Part shown: one piece after another, positions 24,352 through 32,827 of the stretch | Position numbering within the stretch: position 1 is the stretch's first letter | Layout: each line of letters begins with the position of its first letter | Source of the DNA: Gemmataceae bacterium | GTDB lineage: Bacteria > Planctomycetota > Planctomycetia > Gemmatales > Gemmataceae | NCBI GenBank assembly: GCA_009691845.1 | Contig: SIAJ01000037.1 | Span: 1 to 47,985, forward strand | Length of the DNA: 47,985 nt | Reading direction: 5' to 3' | Made by a program: the position numbers and the translations under genes | Notes under the pieces: model-generated | Databases searched by the model: none | Seen by the model: only the letters and a program-made list of their open reading frames with translations | Told to the model about the DNA's origin: nothing

Positions 24352-25356
24352 CTAGGAAGTGAAAGCAGCCGCCGGGCCAACTTGAATGATGTTTCCCTTG
24401 GCGACAATGCGGAGCCGACCGGGTAGATCCCAGGCCTTGGCCCGGCCGAGAGCCACGTCTGCCGCTCGCTTCCAGTGTTCGTGGGTCATGCCATCGCGTG
24501 GCCAGTGTTCACGTTCCCAGATTGTGACAAATAATTCCCGCACATAGCGATCGGGCTTATTCTCAAGTTTCTCGGCGTCGAGGATCACAATTTGCCCGGC
24601 TCGGGGATGCTCGGCCCACTGCAAAATGGATTCGACTCGTTCCTGTGTCTCCTCATGCACTTCGAGGGCTTGCTCCGAGAGCAGGGAAATCGCTTGCTCG
24701 ATGCCTGGGTTGTACGAACGGAGCATCGGCAGCAACTCGTGTCGAATGCGGTTGCGAGTGAAGGTGATATCCTGATTGGTCGCATCTTCCTGCCAGGGTT
24801 GTGCGATTTCGTTCAGGAAGCCGACCACGTCTGTGCGTGAAACTGTCAACATCGGCCGCAATAGGCGAATGCCAGGCGCCAACTGGCGTTGCTCGGCAAT
24901 CCCACGCAAGCCTCGAATACCGCTCCCACGAATCAGGCGGTGCAGGATGGTCTCGGCCTGATCGTCGTGCGTATGGGCGGTCGCCACCCAACGACATCCC
25001 GATTTTCGGGCGACGCTTTCCAGAAACTCATACCGTGTACGGCGTGCAACGGCTTCGAGGTTCTCGCCCGTCGATGTCGCCCGTTCAGCCATGTCGACCG
25101 ATTCAAGGATGTGGACAAACTGGGGGCAGAGTTGAGTCACAAACTCGGCATCCGCATCCGATTCCTTCCCGCGGAGTCGATGGTTTAAGTGTGCGACAAG
25201 GAATGTCCGGGGCGGGGCCAAGTCCGCCAAGGCCCTCAGAAGGGCCACGCTGTCTGCCCCGCCTGAAACGGCGAGAACCCCTCGCCCAACTCCACCCAAA
25301 CGAGCTAGATTATCCTGTACGATGTTAGATAGCCGGTTGATGGTTGCGTCCGGCAT
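24352..25356 (-). CDS. tilS: tRNA(Ile)-lysidine synthetase
   Basis: The 334-residue enzyme makes lysidine at the wobble position of the minor tRNA-Ile (CAU). It has the PP-loop SGGADS (31-36), then AHLNHRLRG and the family segments ARRTRYEFLE, TAHTHDDQAETIL and ITFTRNRIRHELLPML. The GGAGG ribosome site six bases before ATG 25356 fixes the start. The length is on the short side, lacking much of the C-terminal tRNA-binding domain of the long E. coli form. It is upstream of purH on the same strand and divergent from a DUF2752 gene. Confidence 0.94.
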   Translation of the reverse strand: MPDATINRLSNIVQDNLARLGGVGRGVLAVSGGADSVALLRALADLAPPRTFLVAHLNHRLRGKESDADAEFVTQLCPQFVHILESVDMAERATSTGENLEAVARRTRYEFLESVARKSGCRWVATAHTHDDQAETILHRLIRGSGIRGLRGIAEQRQLAPGIRLLRPMLTVSRTDVVGFLNEIAQPWQEDATNQDITFTRNRIRHELLPMLRSYNPGIEQAISLLSEQALEVHEETQERVESILQWAEHPRAGQIVILDAEKLENKPDRYVRELFVTIWEREHWPRDGMTHEHWKRAADVALGRAKAWDLPGRLRIVAKGNIIQVGPAAAFTS

Positions 25357-25426
25357 GGCAATCCTCCAATCAGACCTTGACCCGAATTTTATAGGCGGTT
25401 ATCCCGTGGCTCCAACAGAACAGAGT

Positions 25427-25894
25427 ATGGACGCCATAAGGAAGGTTCGTGGTCGCACCCCGTGGGTGGTCCGAGGGACCTTGTTGTTGATCGCGGCAGG
25501 ATTGGCACTGGTGTTCTACATTGCGACGCGAGTCCAGCCGTACAACGAAGACGATGGTTCGGCTATGAGGTCGGGGTCGCATCAGACCATTGGCCTGCCG
25601 CCTTGTAATTTCAAGCGGCTGGCGAACCTGCCGTGTCCTTCTTGCGGGATGACGACGAGCTTTGCGTTGTTGGTTCGGGGTGACGTCTGGAACTCGATGA
25701 AGGCAAACTGGGTTGGAACCGGGCTGGCCGTGCTTTGTGCGGTTCTGATTCCTTGGTGCCTGGTGTCTGCTTTTCGCGGGCGATACTTGTGGGTCAGGCG
25801 AATTGAGGCCGCGTTGGGTTTTGCCGTGGGGACATTTACCGTCCTCATGCTCGGTCGTTGGGGTGTCTTGCTACTGATGATGCTGTTCGAATAA
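25427..25894 (+). CDS. DUF2752 membrane protein
   Basis: The 155-residue protein has three hydrophobic segments (about 16-33, 96-114 and 128-153) and the family signature LPCPSCGMTTSFALLVRGD (Cys70 and Cys73). The function of DUF2752 proteins is not established. ATG 25427 is my choice; an upstream in-frame ATG at 25355 overlaps the tilS start and would add an unlikely soluble extension. It is followed after 58 bases by a lipoprotein gene on the same strand. Confidence 0.75.
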   Translation: MDAIRKVRGRTPWVVRGTLLLIAAGLALVFYIATRVQPYNEDDGSAMRSGSHQTIGLPPCNFKRLANLPCPSCGMTTSFALLVRGDVWNSMKANWVGTGLAVLCAVLIPWCLVSAFRGRYLWVRRIEAALGFAVGTFTVLMLGRWGVLLLMMLFE

Positions 25895-25952
25895 TCTCGG
25901 TTTGCCGAAGCGGGGGCATCGGCAAGCGGAGGATTCCCAGGGAGGGGAAGCC

Positions 25953-26645
25953 ATGCAATTTTCACGCAGACGAATGCTTTTGGGAATGGGTTTGGCCGCA
26001 ACGGGCTTTGGTTGCGGAGGCTTGAACCCGTTCGTGATCATTCCCGCCCTGATCCAGGGCGGTGGTCGGACAAAGGCTCCTGCCGAGTTTGAGCTCACCC
26101 CTCCTCCCAAGAAGACGGAAGCCAAGGTTGTCGTGTTTGTGTCGAGTGCCGCCGGCCTTCACCCGGACCTGGCCGGCGTCGATCGCATGTTGAACGCGGA
26201 ACTCATCACGATGCTCGATGCCCGGCTCAAAGCAAACGAAGAGAAGGTTCTGGTCCTGAAGATGCCCACGATCGACAAGTTCCGATCCGATAATCCGAAC
26301 TGGCGATCGGTACACCCCTACGACATCGGCAAGGAATTCAAAGCGGACTATGTGATCGACGTAGAGATCCAGGAGATGGATCTGTTCAAGGAAGGATCGC
26401 AACGACGCTGGCTCAAAGGACATGCGACCGTATCGGTCAATGCTTACGATTTGTCCAAGCCGCTCAAGGAGCCCGCATACAGACTGGATTACACTCCGGA
26501 ATACCCACACGGACGCGAGGAAGAAGTCGAGGGGCGTGATTCTGGGGTGCAAAGATCCGCTTTCCGCATGAAGTTCGTTCAACGAATCGCATCGGACATT
26601 TCAGTGAAATTCGTGGCATCCGCGCAGGAGTATCGGGTCGATTGA
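25953..26645 (+). CDS. Tat-type lipoprotein of unknown function
   Basis: The 230-residue protein begins QFSRRRMLLGMGLAATGFGC. This is a twin-arginine signal with a Cys at the end of the hydrophobic stretch, so it is probably exported folded and lipidated. ATG 25953 is chosen because GGGAGGGG lies just upstream. The mature domain has alternating strands and helices (EAKVVVFVSSAAGL, ADYVIDVEIQEMDLF, WLKGHATVSVNAYDLSK) that look like a small ligand- or peptide-binding domain. I do not recognise a family. It is next to the DUF2752 gene. Confidence 0.78.
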   Translation: MQFSRRRMLLGMGLAATGFGCGGLNPFVIIPALIQGGGRTKAPAEFELTPPPKKTEAKVVVFVSSAAGLHPDLAGVDRMLNAELITMLDARLKANEEKVLVLKMPTIDKFRSDNPNWRSVHPYDIGKEFKADYVIDVEIQEMDLFKEGSQRRWLKGHATVSVNAYDLSKPLKEPAYRLDYTPEYPHGREEEVEGRDSGVQRSAFRMKFVQRIASDISVKFVASAQEYRVD

Positions 26646-26653
26646 CCAAGCAG

Positions 26654-26683
26654 AGAGCCCAGTGACAGCCGTCACTGGGCTCT
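26654..26683. terminator. Perfect hairpin between convergent genes
   Basis: A 13-bp perfect stem, AGAGCCCAGTGAC/GTCACTGGGCTCT, has a 4-base loop. It lies between the ends of the Tat lipoprotein gene (plus) and the gene at 26688 (minus). No T-tract is seen, but the position suits a bidirectional stop. Confidence 0.6.
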
Positions 26684-26687
26684 TGAG

Positions 26688-27518
26688 CTAATCCTTCTTC
26701 GCTTCCTTCGGCGGTGTATCAGCCTTTTCCGGAATCGCTGGCAGCACCATTGGCTGAACCAATCCAAGGCCTGCACCGAGACCGCCGAATACGCCTGGAA
26801 TCCCCATCGGCATCGTTGGCGATGGCGACGGCACCAGGCTATCACCGTCCTTCAACTTGTCGGCCCGTGCTTCCGTGGTCACGAAAATTACGTTCCCCAT
26901 TCGTGCGGGCTTCAGATCGGCCATCTCGCACATGAGGCGAACGGCGGCCTCGAATGGCACGTCCTCCGCTTGCAGCGTCACGGGGTTCTCGGCTGCCTTG
27001 CTCTTGATCGAGCGTGGGTCGATGATCACGTTCACGCCATATTTGGTTGACAGTTCCTTCAGGGCCTTATTCAGCGGAACCGCGTCAAAATCGACGTTCA
27101 CCCGCTGCTTGAGTTGGCGATAGACCGCCATCTCTTCGGTCGTGATCAAGAGTGTTTCGCCGACAATCGCGAATGTCAGGTTGTATTGCCCAACGATCGA
27201 GCGGAGGGCTGTGCGAAGTTTGCCCTCCTTCATTTTCAATTCAACGTTCATGATCTCGGGCTCGAAACCCATCATTTGAATGACATTGCGATCGAGCACG
27301 ATGTTAATCTTGTACTGCTCGCTGAGAGTCCCCACGACTCCTGCGAGATTGACACCGGTGAAGTCGAAGTTGCCGCTGGCGTCCAGCGCCTTGCGAATTG
27401 CTTCGCTTGCGGGTTTGTCACTCTGGGCATCGGTCTTGGGGCCAGGGGCGGCAAAAACCGGAATGGCAATTAACTGCAGAATTGCGAGAGTGAGAAGTCG
27501 GACAAAAGAAGTGGTCAT
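26688..27518 (-). CDS. Periplasmic protein with two secretin/STN-like domains
   Basis: The 276-residue protein has a signal peptide (VRLLTLAILQLIAIPVFA) and two similar units of about 80 residues. Each has the secretin-and-TonB N-terminal (STN) pattern: a strand, the segment LKELSTKYGVNVIIDP or its like, and a closing VTLQAEDVPFEAAVRLMCEMADL segment. A Pro/Gly-rich tail follows. There is no secretin beta-barrel domain, so it is not a complete secretin; it may be a periplasmic subunit or adapter. No pilus or secretion genes are nearby. Confidence 0.75.
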   Translation of the reverse strand: MTTSFVRLLTLAILQLIAIPVFAAPGPKTDAQSDKPASEAIRKALDASGNFDFTGVNLAGVVGTLSEQYKINIVLDRNVIQMMGFEPEIMNVELKMKEGKLRTALRSIVGQYNLTFAIVGETLLITTEEMAVYRQLKQRVNVDFDAVPLNKALKELSTKYGVNVIIDPRSIKSKAAENPVTLQAEDVPFEAAVRLMCEMADLKPARMGNVIFVTTEARADKLKDGDSLVPSPSPTMPMGIPGVFGGLGAGLGLVQPMVLPAIPEKADTPPKEAKKD

Positions 27519-27645
27519 CGGTTCGGCTCCAGAAGCTTCAAGACACGGGTTCGCGACTATTCAACAACCGACATGCGAATGCGTTGGTAACTAGAGGAGA
27601 GCCTAGCAGACTGATCGAGCCCGGGGAAGAGTGCTTCCTGAATGA

Positions 27646-28113
27646 TCAGCCCCCAAGCCGTTCGAGTTGCCAAGCCCCCTCTGCAGATTTGCTCAGGCGA
27701 AAAGAATCCCGATTCAAACGATAGGTCACGATGAACTCGTCGTTCGATTTCTTCTCCAGGATCGTCCAGATGCATCGGTTCACGGAGATTTTTTGCTCAG
27801 GGGCCCATTCCCACGGTTTCACTTCGGTCGCGGTCCCTTGGCCCTTCTCGACCAATTCATACCACGGCTGCCCGAACGATTCTGGCGGCGGGGCTTCGAG
27901 CGGATCCTTTCCGTCCAACAATCGGCGCAACAAATGGCTGTGAAAGATATCCCCTTCCATGGCGGAAAGGAAGTTTGGAATCGGGTGGCCGTTCTCCGCG
28001 CGAATCTGAATCCAGCGTAGGAAGCACATGATTCCTCGCCAGGCCTCGGTCTGCTCGCCTTGGCTAAAGTCGGCGAGCCATTGCTGCCATTCTGTGGGGG
28101 GACGCCGCATCAT
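27646..28113 (-). CDS. Hypothetical protein coupled to recD2
   Basis: The 155-residue soluble protein is rich in Trp, Glu and Arg (PPTEWQQWLADFSQGE, WRGIMCFLRWIQIRAENG, SVNRCIWTILEKK). I recognise no domain. Its start overlaps the recD2 stop codon by four bases (ATGA), so the two are translationally coupled and it may have a role tied to RecD2. It is the last gene of this run. Confidence 0.7.
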   Translation of the reverse strand: MMRRPPTEWQQWLADFSQGEQTEAWRGIMCFLRWIQIRAENGHPIPNFLSAMEGDIFHSHLLRRLLDGKDPLEAPPPESFGQPWYELVEKGQGTATEVKPWEWAPEQKISVNRCIWTILEKKSNDEFIVTYRLNRDSFRLSKSAEGAWQLERLGG

Positions 28114-30323
28114 CGGGCCTCCTTGGGTGTGTCATCCGGGGCAGTTCTTAGCCGATGACGTAGGAGGGTATAGCGAAAAGCCGTGTCCTGCTTCTGGACA
28201 GCGATGGACAGCGCTTTTCGCGAGCCCACGATCACCACCAATTTTTTACCACGAGTGACGGCCGTATACAACAGATTCCTTTGCAGCATGACGTAATGCT
28301 GGGTGTGCAAAGGGATGACTACGGCCGGATACTCCGACCCCTGCGACTTGTGGATGCTGCAGACGTATGCCAGGGACAACTCATCGATCTCGCCAAATTC
28401 GTACGGGACGATCTTGCCATCAAAGTCGACGCGGAGTTCCTGTTCCACCGGGTCGATCAGCGTTATGCGTCCGATGTCCCCGTTGAATACTTCGCGCTGA
28501 TAGTTGTTGCGTGACTGAATGACCTTATCTCCAACCCGATACGTGCGGCCAAAGCGTTCAACCTGCTTATCGTTGGAACCGGAAGGGTTGAGCACCGCCT
28601 GAAGCCGTTGGTTCAACGTGTGGACGCCGAGTTCCGATTTGTTCATCGGCGAAAGTATTTGCACGTCTCGGAGTGGATCGAGCTGGAATCTGGATGGGAT
28701 TCGCTTCTGCACCATTTCGATCAATTTGTCCGCGATCGCCTCGGGCGTATCCGCTTCGACAAAGAAAAAATCGCCCGAAGCATTGGGAGCCGATTCGGGC
28801 TCGTGTCCGGCGTTGATCGCGTGTGCGGCCTGCACGATGTAGCTCGCACTCGCCTGGCGAAAGATGTGCTTCAGGCGTACCACTCGAATGACCTGTGAAT
28901 CGATCAGATCTTTCAGCACCGCGCCCGGCCCGACTGAAGGGAGCTGATCCACATCGCCCACGAAAATCACGCAGCATCCATGCGGGACGGCCCGGAGCAG
29001 TTGGTTCATCAACACAATGTCCAGCATGGACGCTTCATCGATGACCAACAAATCTGCATCGAGTTGGTGGTCGCGATCACGGCGAAACCCGCCAATGGCT
29101 GCATCGAATTCCAGCAAGCGGTGGATCGTTCTTGCCGGGCGGCCCGTTGATTCGCTCAGCCGCTTTGCGGCACGGCCGGTCGGTGCAGCCAGTTCGACAC
29201 GCTGACGTTTGGCGGCAAAAACCTCGATGATTCCACGCACGATCGTGGTCTTGCCGACGCCCGGTCCACCCGTAATGACGAGTACGCTTTCCTTGGTCGC
29301 GGCCTCGATGGCCTCGCGTTGTGACTCGGCGAGTTCTAGCCCCATCTTGGTTTGCACCCAACCGAGAGCGGCTGGCACGTCGATTTGCGGTAGCGGATGT
29401 TGTCCCTTCGCGAGCGAACGAATCGCTCGTGCGACACCTGTTTCCGCCAGGAAGAGCGGCTTCAAATACAACCAATTCGCGGCCTCGCGGCTCGCCTCGG
29501 CTGGTGCCGAATCGCGAACGAGTTCGTCTTCCTGCCGGCCGGTTTCGATGGCCTCCTGAATAATGGTCGCATCGATGCCGGTGAGTCGGATCGTTTCCTC
29601 GACGACACCTGCCTCCGGATAGCCAACGTTGCCGTTCGAACTCAAATCTTGAAGCACGAACCGAACTGCAGCCCGGGCACGCAATGGCGAATCCAGGGGC
29701 AAACCCAGCCGCATTGCGAGATCGTCCGCTGTCTTGAAACCGATGCCCCAGATGTCGGTCGTCAGCCGATACGGATTGCCCTTCACCATCTCAATGGCGT
29801 TCTCGCCGTACTGCTTGTAGATGCGCACCGCCCGGGCGGTGCCAATGCCATACGACTGCAAAAAGACCATGATGTCGCGGACGCCGTGTTGTTCCTGCCA
29901 GCTGCGTCGGATGAGTTCCAGCCGCTGCGGGCCAATTCCTTTGACCTCTGATAGAAAAGTGGGAGACTTGTCGATGACCTCGAGCGTGCGATCGCCAAAG
30001 ACTTCGACGATCCGCTTGGCATAGGTCGGGCCAATGCCCTTGATGAGCCCGGAGCCGAGGTATTTGACGATCCCCTCGCTGGTGTGTGGCGGAGTAGTTT
30101 TGAGTTCGTCGGCCTTGAACTGCATCCCGTGCGTGCGGTCGTTGATCCAGGTGCCGCGGGCCTCGATGTACTCGCCGGCTACCACGCTGGAGATCGTCCC
30201 GACGACTGTGAAGACTTCACGCTGGGCGGGAACGAGCACCTTGAGGACCGAATAACCGTTGTCCAGATTGTGGAACGTGATCCGCTCGACCACGCCCGAC
30301 AGAGATTCGACAGTGTTTGTCAT
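28110..30323 (-). CDS. recD2: RecD-like ATP-dependent DNA helicase
   Basis: The 737-residue superfamily 1B helicase has an N-terminal OB-like region (VESLSGVVERITFHNLDNGYSV), helix-hairpin-helix repeats (GLIKGIGPTYAKRI and VKGIGPQRLELI), then the helicase core: Walker A GGPGVGKT (about 352-359), VIDEASML, GDVDQLPSVGPG and a C-terminal IHKSQGSEYPAVV motif. RecD2 proteins lack RecB and RecC partners and act in repair or fork stability. I use ATG 30323 as the start; an upstream in-frame start adds 11 residues but looks unnatural. Confidence 0.95.
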   Translation of the reverse strand: MTNTVESLSGVVERITFHNLDNGYSVLKVLVPAQREVFTVVGTISSVVAGEYIEARGTWINDRTHGMQFKADELKTTPPHTSEGIVKYLGSGLIKGIGPTYAKRIVEVFGDRTLEVIDKSPTFLSEVKGIGPQRLELIRRSWQEQHGVRDIMVFLQSYGIGTARAVRIYKQYGENAIEMVKGNPYRLTTDIWGIGFKTADDLAMRLGLPLDSPLRARAAVRFVLQDLSSNGNVGYPEAGVVEETIRLTGIDATIIQEAIETGRQEDELVRDSAPAEASREAANWLYLKPLFLAETGVARAIRSLAKGQHPLPQIDVPAALGWVQTKMGLELAESQREAIEAATKESVLVITGGPGVGKTTIVRGIIEVFAAKRQRVELAAPTGRAAKRLSESTGRPARTIHRLLEFDAAIGGFRRDRDHQLDADLLVIDEASMLDIVLMNQLLRAVPHGCCVIFVGDVDQLPSVGPGAVLKDLIDSQVIRVVRLKHIFRQASASYIVQAAHAINAGHEPESAPNASGDFFFVEADTPEAIADKLIEMVQKRIPSRFQLDPLRDVQILSPMNKSELGVHTLNQRLQAVLNPSGSNDKQVERFGRTYRVGDKVIQSRNNYQREVFNGDIGRITLIDPVEQELRVDFDGKIVPYEFGEIDELSLAYVCSIHKSQGSEYPAVVIPLHTQHYVMLQRNLLYTAVTRGKKLVVIVGSRKALSIAVQKQDTAFRYTLLRHRLRTAPDDTPKEAR

Positions 30324-30355
30324 GCTTCTTAGGACAGTATAACCCAGTCGCGGCA

Positions 30356-31960
30356 ATGCCCAAGCATCCCAGCGTTTTCCTGATTGCCGTCGGCGTCTGC
30401 GGATTCGTCTCCACCTTTCACCCCACGCTGTTCAGCGGCTTTGAGCGAATGCAGCCGGACGCGGGGGACGTAGCTCTCAACAACTATTTTTTGGAACATA
30501 CCTATCTCTGGGCGTTCGGCCGTGACTATCCGCATTCGTTTTGGTCTCCGGCGTTTTTCGCGCCGACGCCGAACACACTAGCGTATTCGGAAACATTGAT
30601 CGGAACCGCCCCGATCTATTGGCTATTGCGAAGTGCGTTTTCAGAGAGCGTTTCTGGCCAGTTGTGGATCATGTTTGCCCTGGCGCTGAACTATATCAGC
30701 ATGGCCGTTGTGCTCCGCTGGTTCGGCCTGAATACGGTACTGACCGCGATCGGGGCCTACATGTTCGCATTTGGCTTGATGCGGATCGATCATCTGACGC
30801 ACCAACAATTGATGCCGCAGTACTTCTCGCCTTTGGCTGTGTGGTTCGCGTGGGCGTGCCTGAGACAGCCGACAATCCGGCGTTGGATCATGCTGATTGC
30901 TCTGGGGCTGGCGCAAACATTCGCCAGCTTGCATCTCGGATGGTTTTTGGTTTTCGGCCTGGGAATTTTCGTCATTCTTGGGCTGTTCGTCGAGGCCGAT
31001 AGCTTTCGGCGAATGCGGGGGTTCATCCGAGAGAATCCGGTAACCACGATGTTGCCGTTGCTGGTAGCCGCCGTGTTGCTTGGTTTCTACGCTCGCAACT
31101 ACTATCGGGGGACGCCCAATCCCAGGTACTATTCGCAGGTAAGTTTTTACTTACCCTACCCGGACGCGTGGTTCGTCGCCCCGCCCGGCACGATTTGGGC
31201 CGACCATCTCACCCCTCGCGGCGAGGATCAGTTTGCCGAAAAGACGATTTTCGTCGGCTTCGTCGCTTACGGAGTCTGCTTGCTGGCGGGCTGTTACGCC
31301 TGGCGGCATCGGTTTCCGCAGCGTAACCCGGCACTCGCGTCGCTCGGCACGGCGGCGATCCTGATCATGCTGATCACGCGCTGGGTTTACGACGTTTCTC
31401 TCTGGTATCCGGTCCATCAGCTTGTGCCCGGCGCCAACGCCTTTCGTGCCGTCGGGCGAATGGTATTCGTGATTCACCTCTCGGGCACCATTGGCGGCTT
31501 ACTCGGCCTGCAAGCGTTTGTGGAAGCGCGAGTACCTCGACCAAGCCGGCGAGTCGTGTTGTACTCACTGATTGGCTTGTGCATCGCCATCGAGCAGCTT
31601 CAATTCAAGATAACCAGTTTTGACAAACGCGAAATGATCTTCGAGCCAGCAAGGCAAATCGCCCCACAGATGGTAGGAGCGGATGCGGCCTATCTCGTCT
31701 ACGATGGCTCCTTGCCGGACTATCGTCATCACATCACGGCCATGTGGGCTGGGCTATGGGCAAGAACGCCAGTGCTGAACGGCTTCAGCGGAACGCATCC
31801 CCCAAACTATCCCGCGTTGAGCGATCGGCCAACGATCTCCGAATTGGTTCCCGCGCTGGGCCCCGGCTGGCAAGGGAAACTCGTGTTGATCGAACTCGGC
31901 CCGCCAATCACGCGGCAGGTTTACGAAGTCCGGGACGGCCGTTGGCGACGGGTTCCTTGA
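30356..31960 (+). CDS. Polytopic membrane protein, possible GT-C-like
   Basis: The 534-residue protein has at least ten membrane helices, with a loop near the N-terminus containing DAGDVALNNYFLEHTYLW and the FWSPAFFAPTPNTLAYSE segment. Planctomycete proteins of this shape look like lipid-linked-sugar glycosyltransferases (GT-C or YfhO type). The Asp and His residues in the first loop could be catalytic, but I cannot confirm the family. It is divergent from recD2, 32 bases away. ATG 30356 is preferred over an upstream TTG that overlaps the recD2 start. Confidence 0.75.
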   Translation: MPKHPSVFLIAVGVCGFVSTFHPTLFSGFERMQPDAGDVALNNYFLEHTYLWAFGRDYPHSFWSPAFFAPTPNTLAYSETLIGTAPIYWLLRSAFSESVSGQLWIMFALALNYISMAVVLRWFGLNTVLTAIGAYMFAFGLMRIDHLTHQQLMPQYFSPLAVWFAWACLRQPTIRRWIMLIALGLAQTFASLHLGWFLVFGLGIFVILGLFVEADSFRRMRGFIRENPVTTMLPLLVAAVLLGFYARNYYRGTPNPRYYSQVSFYLPYPDAWFVAPPGTIWADHLTPRGEDQFAEKTIFVGFVAYGVCLLAGCYAWRHRFPQRNPALASLGTAAILIMLITRWVYDVSLWYPVHQLVPGANAFRAVGRMVFVIHLSGTIGGLLGLQAFVEARVPRPSRRVVLYSLIGLCIAIEQLQFKITSFDKREMIFEPARQIAPQMVGADAAYLVYDGSLPDYRHHITAMWAGLWARTPVLNGFSGTHPPNYPALSDRPTISELVPALGPGWQGKLVLIELGPPITRQVYEVRDGRWRRVP

Positions 31961-32079
31961 AGAAGGATCTGTGGCTTATGATTCCGAACGTGAGAACTGG
32001 ACCTGATGGCCTGCTCGCAAAGGCTCGGAATCTCGTGCCACACCGGCAGTTTGCTAAGATGAGGTGAGAGGAGCGAATC

Positions 32080-32322
32080 ATGCAAAACGCATATTACACA
32101 ACGGCGACGGTACTTCCAGGCAACCGAATTGAATGTAGCGAGGCCGAACTTCGCGAGGGGGAAATGGTACGAGTTGTGGTGATACCGGATCTCACCCGAC
32201 CCGGCGGAGAATCCCATTCCGCACTCGATATGATCGAGGCCTACGATGGCCCGCCAGTGTTTGGCTCTGTCGAAGCAATGGACCGCCACATCAACGAGGA
32301 GCGAGATTCGTGGGAGCGATAA
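32080..32322 (+). CDS. VapB-like antitoxin
   Basis: The 80-residue acidic protein starts with a strand region (TATVLPGNRIECSEAELREGEMVRVVVIP) of the type seen in small VapB-like antitoxins and ends in a charged tail (NEERDSWER) that would fit into the toxin groove. It overlaps the toxin gene by 13 bases. Antitoxin and toxin starts have near-identical ribosome sites (AGGAGCGAATC before ATG 32080 and AGGAGCGAGATTC before GTG 32310). I see no clear DNA-binding motif, so the autoregulator is uncertain. Confidence 0.72.
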   Translation: MQNAYYTTATVLPGNRIECSEAELREGEMVRVVVIPDLTRPGGESHSALDMIEAYDGPPVFGSVEAMDRHINEERDSWER

Positions 32323-32756
32323 TCTTTCCTCAGTCGGGCCATGTTTACTTGGACTCGAATGTGATTATCTATTCGGTGGAGAAGAACTCGATCTATTGGC
32401 CTCTTCCTCAGGCGCTTTGTGCGTCGGCCAAAGTTGGGAAAATCAAAGTCGCAACCAGTTCGCCATCGTTGATGGAAGTGTCTGTTGGCCCGATGAAGTC
32501 TGGAAATGCTTCTTTTTTGGGTGCCTACGAGAGTTTGCTTCATTCTCCCCAGGTTCGCCTCGATCTGCTCGATGAAGCTGTACTTCGAAAAGCCGCTGGA
32601 CTTCGATCCACTATCACGAAACTCCGTACCCCTGATGCGATTCATGCAGCATCAGCACTGGTCAACTCTGCAGGCCATTTCATCAGTAACGACGATGTGT
32701 TTCGCAAGGTTCCTGGACTCAGTGTGACCATCCTGCACGATCTGCTCAAGCCCTAA
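32310..32756 (+). CDS. vapC: PIN-domain VapC-type toxin ribonuclease
   Basis: The 148-residue protein has the PIN acidic residues: Asp15 in VYLDSNVIIYSVE, Glu56 in SLMEVSV, Asp109 in LRTPDAIHAASAL and Asp128/129 in FISNDDVF. Such toxins cut RNA, often tRNA or rRNA, when freed from the antitoxin. The GTG start overlaps the antitoxin gene, a normal TA arrangement. It may be a stabilising element near ileS. I see no mobile-element sequence around it. Confidence 0.88.
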   Translation: MGAIIFPQSGHVYLDSNVIIYSVEKNSIYWPLPQALCASAKVGKIKVATSSPSLMEVSVGPMKSGNASFLGAYESLLHSPQVRLDLLDEAVLRKAAGLRSTITKLRTPDAIHAASALVNSAGHFISNDDVFRKVPGLSVTILHDLLKP

Positions 32757-32827
32757 GCCGATCCTTTTTCCTTCTTACTCCTCCCTTCATAAATTAGCCG
32801 TTCTATCCCCGTTCAAGGTACGCAGAT

